From assembly GCA_009733575.1 (NCBI GenBank), contig ML769933.1, positions 1 to 32,412 of the forward strand: a stretch of 32,412 nucleotides of DNA, given 5' to 3'. This stretch comes from Gymnopus androsaceus JB14 (Eukaryota > Basidiomycota > Agaricomycetes > Agaricales > Omphalotaceae). A program made the position numbers and the translations under genes. Positions within the stretch are counted from its first letter, which is position 1, and every line of letters starts with the position of its first letter. Shown one piece after another: positions 10,898-20,130 of the stretch. The notes below the pieces were generated by a model. That model did not search any database, had not been told where the DNA came from, and saw only the letters and a list, made by a program, of their open reading frames with translations.

Positions 10898-11470
10898 AAT
10901 TACCAATATTGAGGTCAGAAAGGAATTTTTCTTGTTTGTAATTTGTAATTTCCACTTCACAAGTCAGGTACATTAAAAAACCTCAGTGGGGAAAAAGCTA
11001 CCAACCAGTCTTCCCATCAATCACTAAGTCATCCAATGACTTGTGCATTCAAATGCAAAATTGTAGAAGTTGGAAAAGGATGCTGATAGAGGGTTGGTGG
11101 TAGTGGTCATAGAAAACATTGCAGGATGGACAATGGTCCAGGTTGGTCCCAAGCACCAAGGACTTGGATAAGGTAAACTATAGAAAGTGTTCAGTCAAAT
11201 ATTATATTATATGGTCCCCTGATAAGAAAATAAACTTGTTTATATCCAATTCCAGCATCTTTCATCTTGTAGTATAGATTGAGGATGGTGAGTATGTTTA
11301 CTCACACATCCAGATTTTGTATGGGATGGTGAGTACGTTTACTCACACATCTAGATTTTGCATGGGATGGTGAGTACGTTTATTCACACATCCAAATTGC
11401 CCACTTGTGGACTTTAATTGCCAGCTTGTAGACTTGGGTGCCAACTTGTGGACTTAAGATTTCCAGAATG
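10898..11470. other. Non-coding segment between candidate LTR and CACTG element
   Basis: On the minus strand it should be the 3' end of a retroelement interior if the LTR call is right, and it holds TTTTTCCCCACTGAGG-like sequence. However, no polymerase or RNase H residues can be read in any frame. The three-copy 41 bp repeat at 11284-11402 lies inside it. Confidence 0.35.
11284..11402. repeat. Three-copy 41 bp tandem repeat with a hairpin in each copy
   Basis: Copies start at 11284, 11325 and 11366. Each contains GATGGTGAGTA, a four-base loop (CGTT or TGTT) and TACTCAC, giving a 7-bp stem (a T replaces C in copy 3). The period of 41 bp equals that of the larger arrays in the neighbouring element, although the sequence is unrelated. 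Confidence 0.8.
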
Positions 11471-11473
11471 TGA

Positions 11474-12149
11474 CACTGCATGCAGGAACCCATAAGTTTG
11501 TGTGACAAGTGAAAAACTTATGAAAAACAGCCAAGATATGCAAATCCGGAAGTTTCTGGACTTAGCAAAATCTTATCAATGAACTTATGAATTAGACCAG
11601 GTAGATAAGATTTTCCGAAGTTGAGAAACTTATGCAACAACTTATGGAAATCAAATGTGACTCAATAAGTCCAGGTGAACTTAGGGAAATCATATTGAAA
11701 TCATATTAAAATATGATGGAAAACTTAGGGAAAACTAAGGAAAATTAAGAGACCATAAGTGTTCGGTGAGTAAAGAATAAGTCCAGAAACTTATGAAACC
11801 TTGTTGATAGCAAATACTAATGGAAATCAGATGAAATTTTTGTAAAAAACTTATGAAAATAGGGAAAACAAAATTTTACCATAAAGTAACCAGGATATCA
11901 AAAACTTAATAAAATAGTAGGGAATCTTTTATCAAAAACTTATGAAAGTCTGGAATCAAAAAGACAATGATAAGAAATTTGATGAATACAAAACATATGG
12001 AAATTGTATGAGTTGGAATGGTCACAATAAGACAAATATACCAGATGGAAAGCTTATGAAAATTTGCAGTCACACTGTTGCACTCCAATCTGTCCAAGAG
12101 TCATAATGGACTATTGCGGAGTGGACAGATTGGTCCAAAGATCAAGATG
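11474..12149 (+). repeat. Left long terminal inverted repeat of the CACTG element
   Basis: Aligns with the reverse complement of 15566-16248 over ~676 bp at roughly 96% identity by eye, including the first 41-bp array unit. It is AT-rich and contains about nine AACTTATG/CATAAGTT words, for example near 11490, 11517, 11584, 11628, 11639, 11788, 11848, 11937 and 12053 (the last as GCTTATG). This copy lacks about 5 bp near 11818 that in the right arm complete a further AACTTATG. Such dense short words are typical of CACTA subterminal transposase-binding sites; that role is inferred. Confidence 0.9.
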
Positions 12150-12775
12150 AACTATGGATGGATTTGTCCAAAGATCAAGACGGACCACTGCAGAGTGGAC
12201 AGATTGGTCCAAAGATCAAGACAGACCACCGTGGGGTGGAGAGATTGGTCCAAAGGTCAAGATGGTCCACTGTGCAGTGGACAGATTGGTCCAAAGATCA
12301 TGATGGACAACTACGGGGTGGACAGATTGGTCCAAACGTCAAGACGGACCACTGCAGAGTAGACAGATTGGTCTGAGAGTCATTGCAGAGTGGTCCAGGA
12401 GTCCTGTGGAGTGGACAGATTGGTCCAAGAGTCAAGATGGACTACTGTGGAGTGGATGGATTGGTCCAAAGATCAAGATGGATCACTGTGGAGTGGATGG
12501 ATTGCTCCAAAGATTAAGATGGACTACTGCGGAGTGGACAGATTGGTCTAAAGATCAAGACAGACCATGGATGGATTTGTCCAAAGATCAAGACGGACCA
12601 CTGCAGAGTGGAAAAACTGGTCCAAAGATCAAGAGATCACTGCGGAGTAGATGGATTGGTCCAAAGATCAAGACGGACTACTGTGGAGTGGGCAGATTGG
12701 TCCAAAAATCAAGATGGACAATGGTTGGATTGGTCCAAATATCAATTGGTCTGAGAGTCATTGCAGAGTGGACTT
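12088..12775 (+). repeat. Left tandem array, 41 bp units, plus orientation
   Basis: About 17 imperfect units, typically GTGGACAGATTGGTCCAAAG then ATCAAGA(C/T)GGACCACTGC. Some units lack ~8 bp and become 33 bp. Each unit has the 9-bp palindrome TTGGTCCAA. Since 41 is not a multiple of three, the three frames cycle through GQIGPKIK, DRLVQRSR and WTDWSKDQD, giving long but meaningless open frames. Confidence 0.92.
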
Positions 12776-13449
12776 CATCAGCATTGACTCTTTATATTCT
12801 CAATAACTCACTTACTGGGTATTCCGGCATCTCCAATATAGACCATTGCCACACAGTCTAGCAATATAGGCATTGCAATCAAAAAATCCTTGTGTTCAGT
12901 TAATTTTTGCTGCCACAGGAGTGACAGACAATTCTGGATCTCTGTCATTGATGCTCATGAAGCACCTTCCTCAAAGGCAGACACACTACATTCTACATTA
13001 CAGTACCTTAGCTATACCTCTCAAAATGTTTCTAACAGCATCTTGAATCATCCAGGCAAGTTATCTTGCTAACAGACAAAATTAATTTTTGCCACCTCAT
13101 GGCAGGTGCAAAACTACAGCCAGAATACAATGATAACTACAATTGTAACAACCAGGATGGATAAGGAGCTACACCAATGTCTCCCATGCAAAGCAGCTGC
13201 TATCCTTTGATCCCAATGCTGAACTATTTGTCCCAGCATCTGATCCTGTTGAGTGTATTCAGTGTGCCCAATGACTACTTTACCTCAGCCTGCCAAATTA
13301 TGAGCCGTGACAATCCACCCTGAATCTTCCTCTTGACAGTAGGCTGACTGTAAAAGATTAATGAAAATAGCACAAATAACTGTATGAGCCTACAGAGATG
13401 GAATCTGCCACAAGATCATCTAAGACCATCAGTGGAGGTAATCAATACA
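12776..13449. other. Unique centre of the CACTG element
   Basis: About 670 bp separating the two opposed arrays. No array units, no long open frame and no recognised motif. It is the only single-copy part of the element inside the inverted repeats, so it could be captured host DNA, but I cannot name a source. Confidence 0.5.
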
Positions 13450-15630
13450 GACTCTTGGACAAATCTGTCTACTCCACAGTGGTCCATCTTGACTCACAGA
13501 CCAATCTGTTTACTCTGCAATGACTCTTGGACCAATCTGTTCACTCTGTAGTAGTCCATCTTGACTCTCAGACCAATCTGTCCACTCCACAGTGGTTCAT
13601 CTTAACTCTTGGACTAATTCATCCACTCCACAATAGCTCTTAGACCAATCTGTTTGCTCTATATTAGTCCATTTTGACTCTCGCACCAATCTGTCTACTC
13701 CACAGTGGTCCATCTTGATTCTCAGACCAATCTGTCTACTGCACAGTGGTCCATTTTGAATCTCAGACCAATCTGTCCACTGTGTAATGGTCCATCTTGA
13801 ATCTCAGACCAATCTGTCCACTTCACAGTGGTCTGTCTTGACTCTTGAACTAATCTACTGACTTTGCAGTAGTCCATCTTGACTCTCAGACCAATCTGTC
13901 CACTCTGTAGTGGTCCATCTTGACTCTCACACCAATCTGTTTACTCTGGAATGACTCTTGGACCAATCTGTCCACTTCACAGTGGTCCATCTTGACTCTC
14001 AGACTAATCTCTCTGCTCTGCAATTACTCTCAGACCAATCTGTCTACTATATAGTGGTCCATCTTGACACTTGGACCACTCTGCAATGACTCTTGGACCA
14101 ATCTGTCCACCTTGTAATGGTATGTCTTGACTCTCAGACCAATCTGTCCACTCCACAGGACTCTTGGACCACTCTGCAATGACTCTCGGACCAACTGATA
14201 TTTGGACCAATCTGTCCATTGTCCACCTTGATTTTTGGACCAATCTGTCCACTCCACAGTACTCCATCTCGGCCTTTGGACCAATCTGTCCACCCTGCAG
14301 TTGTCCGTCTTGATCTTTGGACCAATCTGTCCACTTCACAGTGGTCCATCTTGACCTTTGGACCAAACTCTCCACCCCACGGTGGTCCGTCTTGACCTTT
14401 GAACCAATCTGTCTGCTCTGCAGTGGTCCGTCTTGATCTTAGGACCAATCTATCCATTGTCCATCTTGATCTTTGGACCAATCCATCCATTGTCTGTCTT
14501 GACCTTTGGACCAATCCGTCCATTGTCTGTCTTGATCTTTGGACCAATCTGTCCTTTGTCTGTCTTGATCTTTGGACCAATCTATCCATAGTCCATCTTG
14601 ATCTTTGGACTGATCTGTCCACTCCACAGTAGTCCGTCTTGATCAATCTTTGGACCAATCCATCCACTGCACAGTAATCTCTTGATGTTTGCTACAGAGT
14701 GGACAGATTGGTCTAACTTGATCTTTGGGCCAATCTGTCCACTCCGCCGTAGTCTGTCTTGATCTTTGGACCAATTCATCTACTCCGCAGTGATCTGTCT
14801 TGATCTTTGGCCCAATTTGTCTACTCCACAGTAGTCTGTCTTGACTCTTGGACCAATCTGTCCACTCTGTAGTGGTCCATCTTGACACTTGGACCACTCT
14901 GCAATGACTCTTGGACCAATCTGTCCACTCTGTAATGATCTGTCTTGACTCTTGGACCAATCTGTCTACTCCACAGGACTCTTGGACCACTCTGCAATGA
15001 CTCTTGGACCAATCTGTTCATCATCCATCTTGATTTTTGGACCAATCTGTCTACTCCACAGTAGTCCGTCTTGATCTTTGAACCAATCCATCCACTCCGC
15101 AGTGATCTCTTGATCTTTGGACCAGTTTGTCCACTCCCCAGTGGTCCATCTTGATCTTTGGACCAATCTGTCCATTGTATGTGTCGATGTTTGGACCAAT
15201 CTGTCCATTGTCCATCTTGATGTTTGGACCAATCCGTCCATTGTCCATCTTGATGTTTGGACCAATCCGTCCATTGTCTGTCTTGATCTTTGGACCAATC
15301 TGTCCATAGTCCATCTTGATCTTTGGACCAATCCGTTCATTCTCCATCTTGATCTTTGGACCAATCCGTCCATTGTCTGTCTTGATCTTTGGACCAATCT
15401 GTCCATTGTCCATCTTGATCTCTGGACCAATCTGTCCATAGTCTATCTTGATCTTTGGAGCAATCCGTCCATTGTCCGTCTTGATCTTTGGACCAATCTG
15501 TCCATCGTCCATCTTGATCTTTGGACATCGTCCATCTGATCTTTGGACCAATCTGTCCATCTGTCCATCTTGATCTTTGGACCAATCTGTCTACTCCGCA
15601 ATAGTCCATTATGACTCTTGGACAGATTGG
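13450..15630 (-). repeat. Right tandem array, 41 bp and 33 bp units, minus orientation
   Basis: About 60 units of the same family as the left array but inverted. 13450-14200 is mostly the 41 bp type with GACTCTCAGACCAATCTGTC. 14200-15630 is rich in a 33 bp type, GATCTTTGGACCAATC plus TGTCCATTGTCCATCTT, which in frame reads as an 11-residue repeat such as QTMDGLVQRSR. The unit palindrome TTGGACCAA is kept in most copies. At ~14690-14718 one unit is in the opposite orientation. The long open frames on both strands here are repeat artefacts, not genes. Confidence 0.92.
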
Positions 15631-16248
15631 AGTGCAACAGTGTGACTGCAAATTTTCATAAGCTTTCCATCTGGTATATTTGTCTTATTGTGACCATTCC
15701 AACTCATACAATTTCCATATGTTTTGTATTCATCAAATTTCTTATCATTGTCTTTTTGATTCCAGACTTTCATAAGTTTTTGATAAAAGATTCCCTACTA
15801 TTTTATTAAGTTTTTGATATCCTGGTTACTTTATGGTAAAAGTTTGTTTTCCCCATTTTCATATGTTTTTTACAAAAATTTCATCTGATTTCCATAAGTT
15901 TAGTATTTGCTATCAACAAGGTTTTCATAAGTTTCTGGACTTATTGTTTACTCACCAAACACTTATGGTCTCTTAATTTTCCTTAGTTTTTCCTAAGATT
16001 TCCATCATATTTTAATATGATTTCAATATGATTTCCCTAAGTTCACCTGGACTTATTGAGTCACATTTGATTTCCATAAGTTGTTGCATAAGTTTCCCAA
16101 CTTCGGAAAATCTTATCTGCCTGGTCTAATTCATAAGTTCAATGATAAGATTTTGCTAAGTCCAGAAACTTCCGAATTCGGCATATCTCGGCTGTTTTTC
16201 ATAAGTTTTCCACTTGTCACGCAAACTTATGGGTTCCTGCATGCAGTG
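15566..16248 (-). repeat. Right long terminal inverted repeat of the CACTG element
   Basis: Reverse complement of the left terminal repeat with scattered substitutions and small indels. It ends in CCTGCATGCAGTG, followed by the TGA duplication. This copy keeps an extra AACTTATG word (near 15898 on the plus strand as CATAAGTTTAGT) that is missing from the left arm. Confidence 0.9.
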
Positions 16249-16251
16249 TGA

Positions 16252-17394
16252 AGCTTGAGCTCAAAGAGTCCCATCTCCAGTAGCCAGGACTAGCTAAAGA
16301 TATCAGAGTGGGAGCAAGGGTAATCTTGTAAATGACTTAGCAGGTATAAGGTTCTGGTCTAGTAAATGAATAGAATCAGTGATGACCAGAGAGATTCACT
16401 AAAATAGCTAAGAGAATCAGGGAATGAATCAGAGGAATGACTTAGCAGATATTCTGAGCTTTGATGATCCCTGGAACTAGCTGCAGAGGATCACCATCCC
16501 CCCCTCAGCTAGAGGAAGGAATGGAGTCTAAATACCCATTATGCCAATGTTCATGAGTTGAGATCCTCATTAAGTTAATGAGAAGGTCAAGGTGAGTCTT
16601 GAACAGCTAAGATGGATAAATAAGTAACTTAGCAAAAATATCTAGATCCCATGTCTGACTGATAAGTTACCTCCCTTCAGTTAGAGGAGGGAATGATACC
16701 AAATCAGTAAATGAAGTATAGATGTAGGATTTGGCACCATGAAGTCAAATACAGTTTAGTTGACAATCCTGACTTTTAAAATATGAGAAGTAATCAGAAT
16801 ATAGTTTATAAGACACTTAGCAAGATGTGAGGATATGGGAAGGTACTTCAGCTGACTGAATTGGCTGATGAGAGTGGAAGGGCTCCCCTCCCAACTAGAG
16901 GAGAAACAGTATGACATTGGAAATGAAGATTTGGATAATGAGGTGGCAAGATGGGCTCCTGGACATCTGGACATCATCCTTCAAGGATGTTCTCCCCCCC
17001 TTGACCAGCATCTGAGGAGATGGATGATGTGTGGTAGTAGTGGTGGTTGCAGAAAGTGGAGGTGTTGGGCACTTGATTGTTGGGACAATGCTTCTGAAAA
17101 GCATTGCCAGTCCCAAATTTGGGTCCAACAGATGATCAGGCTGCTAGAGGAGCAGCAGGTAACCCAATAAAAGACAGGTGTTGAACACCTGGCTTCTGTA
17201 AACCAAGATAAAGGTCCAAAAAAGAGCAAAATGCACATGGAGGAGAGGCTGAATGGTGGACATGATTATGTGTGATTTTCCATGGGAATAAAAGATGGCT
17301 CATTGGATTCAGCTACCTCAAGGCTCCCATTCAATACCAACATCCGAGGTGAATTTGTTTAAGGATAATAGATGCTATTAAAAAGGAATGGCTA
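16252..17394. repeat. Degenerate repeat region with three CTAGAGGA blocks
   Basis: Continuation of the DNA interrupted by the CACTG element. Three diverged blocks share ACTTAGCA followed by a C-rich run and AGNTAGAGGAGG (near 16505, 16680 and 16893), spaced about 180-215 bp. A plus-strand reading near 17110-17230 (QMIRLLEEQQ then KGPKKSKMHMEERL, one stop) could be an eroded gag-like coiled coil, but nothing decisive supports it. No other gene seen. Confidence 0.45.
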
Positions 17395-17665
17395 TAGCGG
17401 ATGCTTCAATGGCCAGAATCAGGTAAATGAGGGGTCAATTGAAAGCTCTCAATAAAGGCTTTCAGATGTGATATGAACATCGTAGATGCGAGATGAAGTT
17501 CCGGAGATATGGAAGGAAAGTGTTTCGGGAAAGATGTGATCATAGCGGAGAGCCCAACGGTCGGAATTGATTAAATGGGGGCTCGTTTGAAGGAGTTACT
17601 GGAGGGCTTTCCAACGCCGCATTACGCATCCAGATGCGTGAAGCCGTTCCCGAGATATAGCCAAT
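17395..17665. repeat. Two diverged ~150 bp tandem copies
   Basis: Around 17410 and 17560 the order GGTCAGAATTGATTAAATGGGG-like, TTGAAAG/GGAG, GGCTTTC, ATC.AGATGCG and GTTCC.GAGATAT repeats with many changes. Non-coding. Confidence 0.6.
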
Positions 17666-17997
17666 GAGTTGGGAAATGTTGGTGAATTAAGGAATTGATG
17701 CAGCAGTCGCTTTCGATATTGCTTTCGTGCTCTTATTCATAGAGTTTCAGTTTTTGGGGCTTCTCAGTACAACCATCAAGATCTTGCTATACTCGCACTA
17801 GACCCTTGTATGAATATCAAATATTGAATCAAGAGTAATTTCATAATTTTTTGGCCAATTTTTCTTGAGCTGACCATATCTGCGTTCCGGTTCGATCTGC
17901 TAGATTTATCAAAGCAGTGAACGAAGCTCTATGTTGCTTGCCTTGTCATTGAACTTTCACCTCGATCGACGACACGATACTCGTGACACTTTTGCTG
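17666..17997. other. Upstream region of the next gene
   Basis: No gene or repeat recognised. It probably holds the promoter of the gene at 18082, but no TATA box or other site stands out. Confidence 0.3.
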
Positions 17998-18081
17998 ATG
18001 CACATATATAGACACGTTCCCGGGCCGTGTACAAAGTATATGCTCTCAGAGCTTGGCTCTTGCCTTTCTTCTTTCATTGCA

Positions 18082-18886
18082 ATGAATACCGGAGCAGTTT
18101 CATCTGTGAGTATTGGCTGGTCTTGTGGAAAAGGGGCTCGTATTGATGATGATTTAGACCCTTGCCTATAAACATGTCAACTATCCCTTCTTTCGATATG
18201 TAGTTGAAGATGGGGAGACTCGAGTCGTGGATGATCATGACTTTGACGAACAGTATTGTTGCTCTATTGTCCTCATTAGTGTCAATGGCTGACTCCGTTG
18301 ATAGCACAGTCCAATTCAAGAGCAAAGACATGAATACAGGCACCAATTTCGCACACCCTTTCCGAGGTAAGATGCAATGCGAATCACATATCGATGAGGA
18401 AAACTTAGCCAAGGACCAGAATCTCGTGCTCAGAAACCGATTAAATTCTTCCTCGAGAACGGGCCACCCATTACTGGGGGAACGTTTGGTCCAGGCAGGC
18501 TAGAATCCAGCGGGTTTCGGTCACAAACTAGCGCCGGCACTACGTATTGGTATTATAGTCAGGCTCCTGATGACTTTGACTATCCCCCGGCCAGTACCCC
18601 CACCCCAGAAAGCTTAGGAATTGTCTACTTGCATAGGAATACCTCCGATGGTGGCTATCAACTTTGGGTTTGGCAGCAAAATGACGGTGGGTTGTGTTGG
18701 CGTGCAGTGTCTTTGGATCCAGCCAATCGCACATTTCATCCCCTTATCGGTGATCGTGTTCTCCATCTAACCACCTCCGCTAAACCCAGTTGGGTACTCA
18801 GCAGCACCAAAACTACATATGGCACGAGGCACGGCGACAAGATTAGATCATCGACGCCTCGGGGGCAATCTTCGAGTGATGTATAG
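18082..18886 (+). CDS. Hypothetical protein, three exons, one hydrophobic segment
   Basis: Best model: exons 18082-18105, 18204-18366 and 18420-18886, introns of 98 and 53 bp with GTGAG and GTAAG donors; the sum is divisible by three (217 residues). Residues ~20-40 (MIMTLTNSIVALLSSLVSMA) form a possible membrane or signal-anchor segment. The remainder is polar, with aromatic-rich stretches such as TTYWYYSQ and YQLWVWQQNDGGLCW. In-frame ATGs at 17998 and 18040 would extend the start by up to 28 residues. No family recognised. The combination of an N-terminal hydrophobic helix and a Trp/Tyr-rich soluble part suggests a secreted or membrane-anchored protein, by inference. Confidence 0.5.
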
Positions 18887-19539
18887 TTGATAGTTGGTTC
18901 CAAAAATTCGAAATCCGGGAATACGTGTGTATGATCCCAGATTGATATAATTAATTGACTTGCTTCCGATGCCCTGGCGTTCTTTACCGTGTGATAAAGC
19001 TTCTTTCCCAGTAACGGTGCTTGCCGAATGCTGTGGAATCGGCGTTCAGCACGTAGGTGTAATAGACCAGACCCTCCTTCCTTCCTTGCGGAGTTCGACT
19101 GAAGCACCGTCATATATATATATCAAAATTGTAGAATTAATTCTTCTCATGCGCATGCGGCAGCTCCAATCTGGTAGTACGAGGTCCCTCAATGTGTGGG
19201 ATTAGCATGAAGGTTCGTGTTAGGGTGTAAATCGTCTGCATTTTTCTCAGCTATGGCTCCAATCTGGCACGAAAAATAAGTACCAGTGATTGCGTGAACA
19301 CTGCGGTCTGACGCGAGGCGCATTGTATCCGTTTCAGATGAATGAGATTTCCACTTGCATGGAACGGTGAATACGCCCAGTGAAGCTCGGATTTATCCCA
19401 GCATCTCCGCTCTATGGAAACATGCCAGCTACAGGAGGCAGTCTGGCCAAGGGGCGTCGAAGGATTAGCATGTGGTTTTTTTTCTTAGAACATTGGAGTC
19501 ATTTAACACCTTCAACACTAGCTAGATTTCTTGAATACC
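18887..19539. other. Intergenic region
   Basis: No supported gene. A (TA)n run lies near 19113-19122. A minus-strand open frame crossing 18736-19113 overlaps the gene above antisense and shows no family features, so I left it out. Confidence 0.35.
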
Positions 19540-19953
19540 ATGACTTCTGTTGAAACGTGGATCTCTAAAGCTTTCAGAGAAATTCTCGACGTCGAGACGA
19601 ATCGTCTGCTCTGTGCCTTCCTTGCTGGCGTGCTCTTCACTTTAGGCGTAGTGCTCCTGGTACGTATTGGCTGCCTATTCGCTCCTTGTCTGCTCATCAA
19701 TCAATTGGAGCAGACAAACAGTAAACCTTCTGTCAAACACAGGGGAAAACGCCCCGTAGTTCTGGACAGCGAGAGGTCCAACCAAGTGGTGACGGCAAAC
19801 CTAAATCTTGATTTCGCTACTTTGCTCCAAAAATTAGCTCTGGAGCACCTCCAGCGCGCACGGGAATCTCGGGGGATAGAAGTCGGTGCAGAGTCAGAAG
19901 ACGAAGTACAGATGGCGCTGGCGACTCGTACTAGCGGTGGACAGCATTATTGA
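19540..19953 (+). CDS. Small single-pass membrane protein, hypothetical
   Basis: 137 residues from an ATG in good fungal context (ACCATGA). A strong hydrophobic helix spans residues ~24-50 (LLCAFLAGVLFTLGVVLLVR and onward), with a charged tail containing LNLDFATLLQKLALEHLQRA, probably an amphipathic helix. A 54-bp GTACGT..CAG segment at 19659-19712 looks like an intron, but it is in frame either way, so it may be an optional intron that would shorten the loop after the membrane helix. No family recognised. Membrane location is inferred. Confidence 0.5.
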   Translation: MTSVETWISKAFREILDVETNRLLCAFLAGVLFTLGVVLLVRIGCLFAPCLLINQLEQTNSKPSVKHRGKRPVVLDSERSNQVVTANLNLDFATLLQKLALEHLQRARESRGIEVGAESEDEVQMALATRTSGGQHY

Positions 19954-20130
19954 TAGTAGCAGCCAGGTTTCTATTAGTCTACTATAGCTCAGGACTTGAA
20001 AGATTGAAAGTTGGTTGCGGTACTGTGTCTGGTGGACCCACAGGTGCCCATATTTGTTAATATTATTTCCAATCTTGGGTTTATCGATCAGACGTTGTCA
20101 CTTGTGTCACACCCTCTTTCTTTGACCCGG
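19954..20130. other. Intergenic region
   Basis: No gene or repeat seen between the two plus-strand genes. Confidence 0.3.

Larger units (their letters stand above)
11474..16248. mobile_element. Non-autonomous CACTA-like (CACTG) DNA transposon, 4,775 bp
   Basis: Termini are CACTGCATGCAGGAACCC at 11474 and its complement ending ...CATGCAGTG at 16248. TGA precedes the left end (11471-11473) and TGA follows the right end (16249-16251): the 3-bp duplication expected of CACTA/CMC insertions. Long inverted repeats (11474-12149 and 15566-16248) frame two opposed tandem arrays and a ~670 bp unique centre. No transposase domain can be read, so mobility would depend on a trans-acting enzyme. The open frames inside the arrays are by-products of the repeat period. 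It is inserted in older repeat DNA, with no recognisable gene interrupted. Confidence 0.87.

Noticed and set aside
11906..12097. 63-codon frame duplicated exactly at 15618-15809
   Set aside because: It is simply the same inverted-repeat DNA seen on the two sides; AT-rich, no protein features.
12078..12861. Long plus-strand open frames reading WTDWSKDQD / GQIGPKIK repeats
   Set aside because: All three frames are open because the 41 bp unit lacks stops; the peptides are frame rotations of one DNA repeat and have no introns or start context.
14004..15651. Many overlapping open frames on both strands in the right array (11-residue repeats)
   Set aside because: They arise from the 33/41 bp satellite; neither strand shows coding-style substitution, and the frames overlap one another completely.
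16300..16330. Primer-binding-site-like ATATCAGAGTGGGAGC
   Set aside because: It differs from the initiator-Met primer site and has no LTR beside it.
18736..19113. 125-codon minus-strand frame
   Set aside because: Antisense to exon 3 of a better-supported spliced gene and without a recognisable domain.
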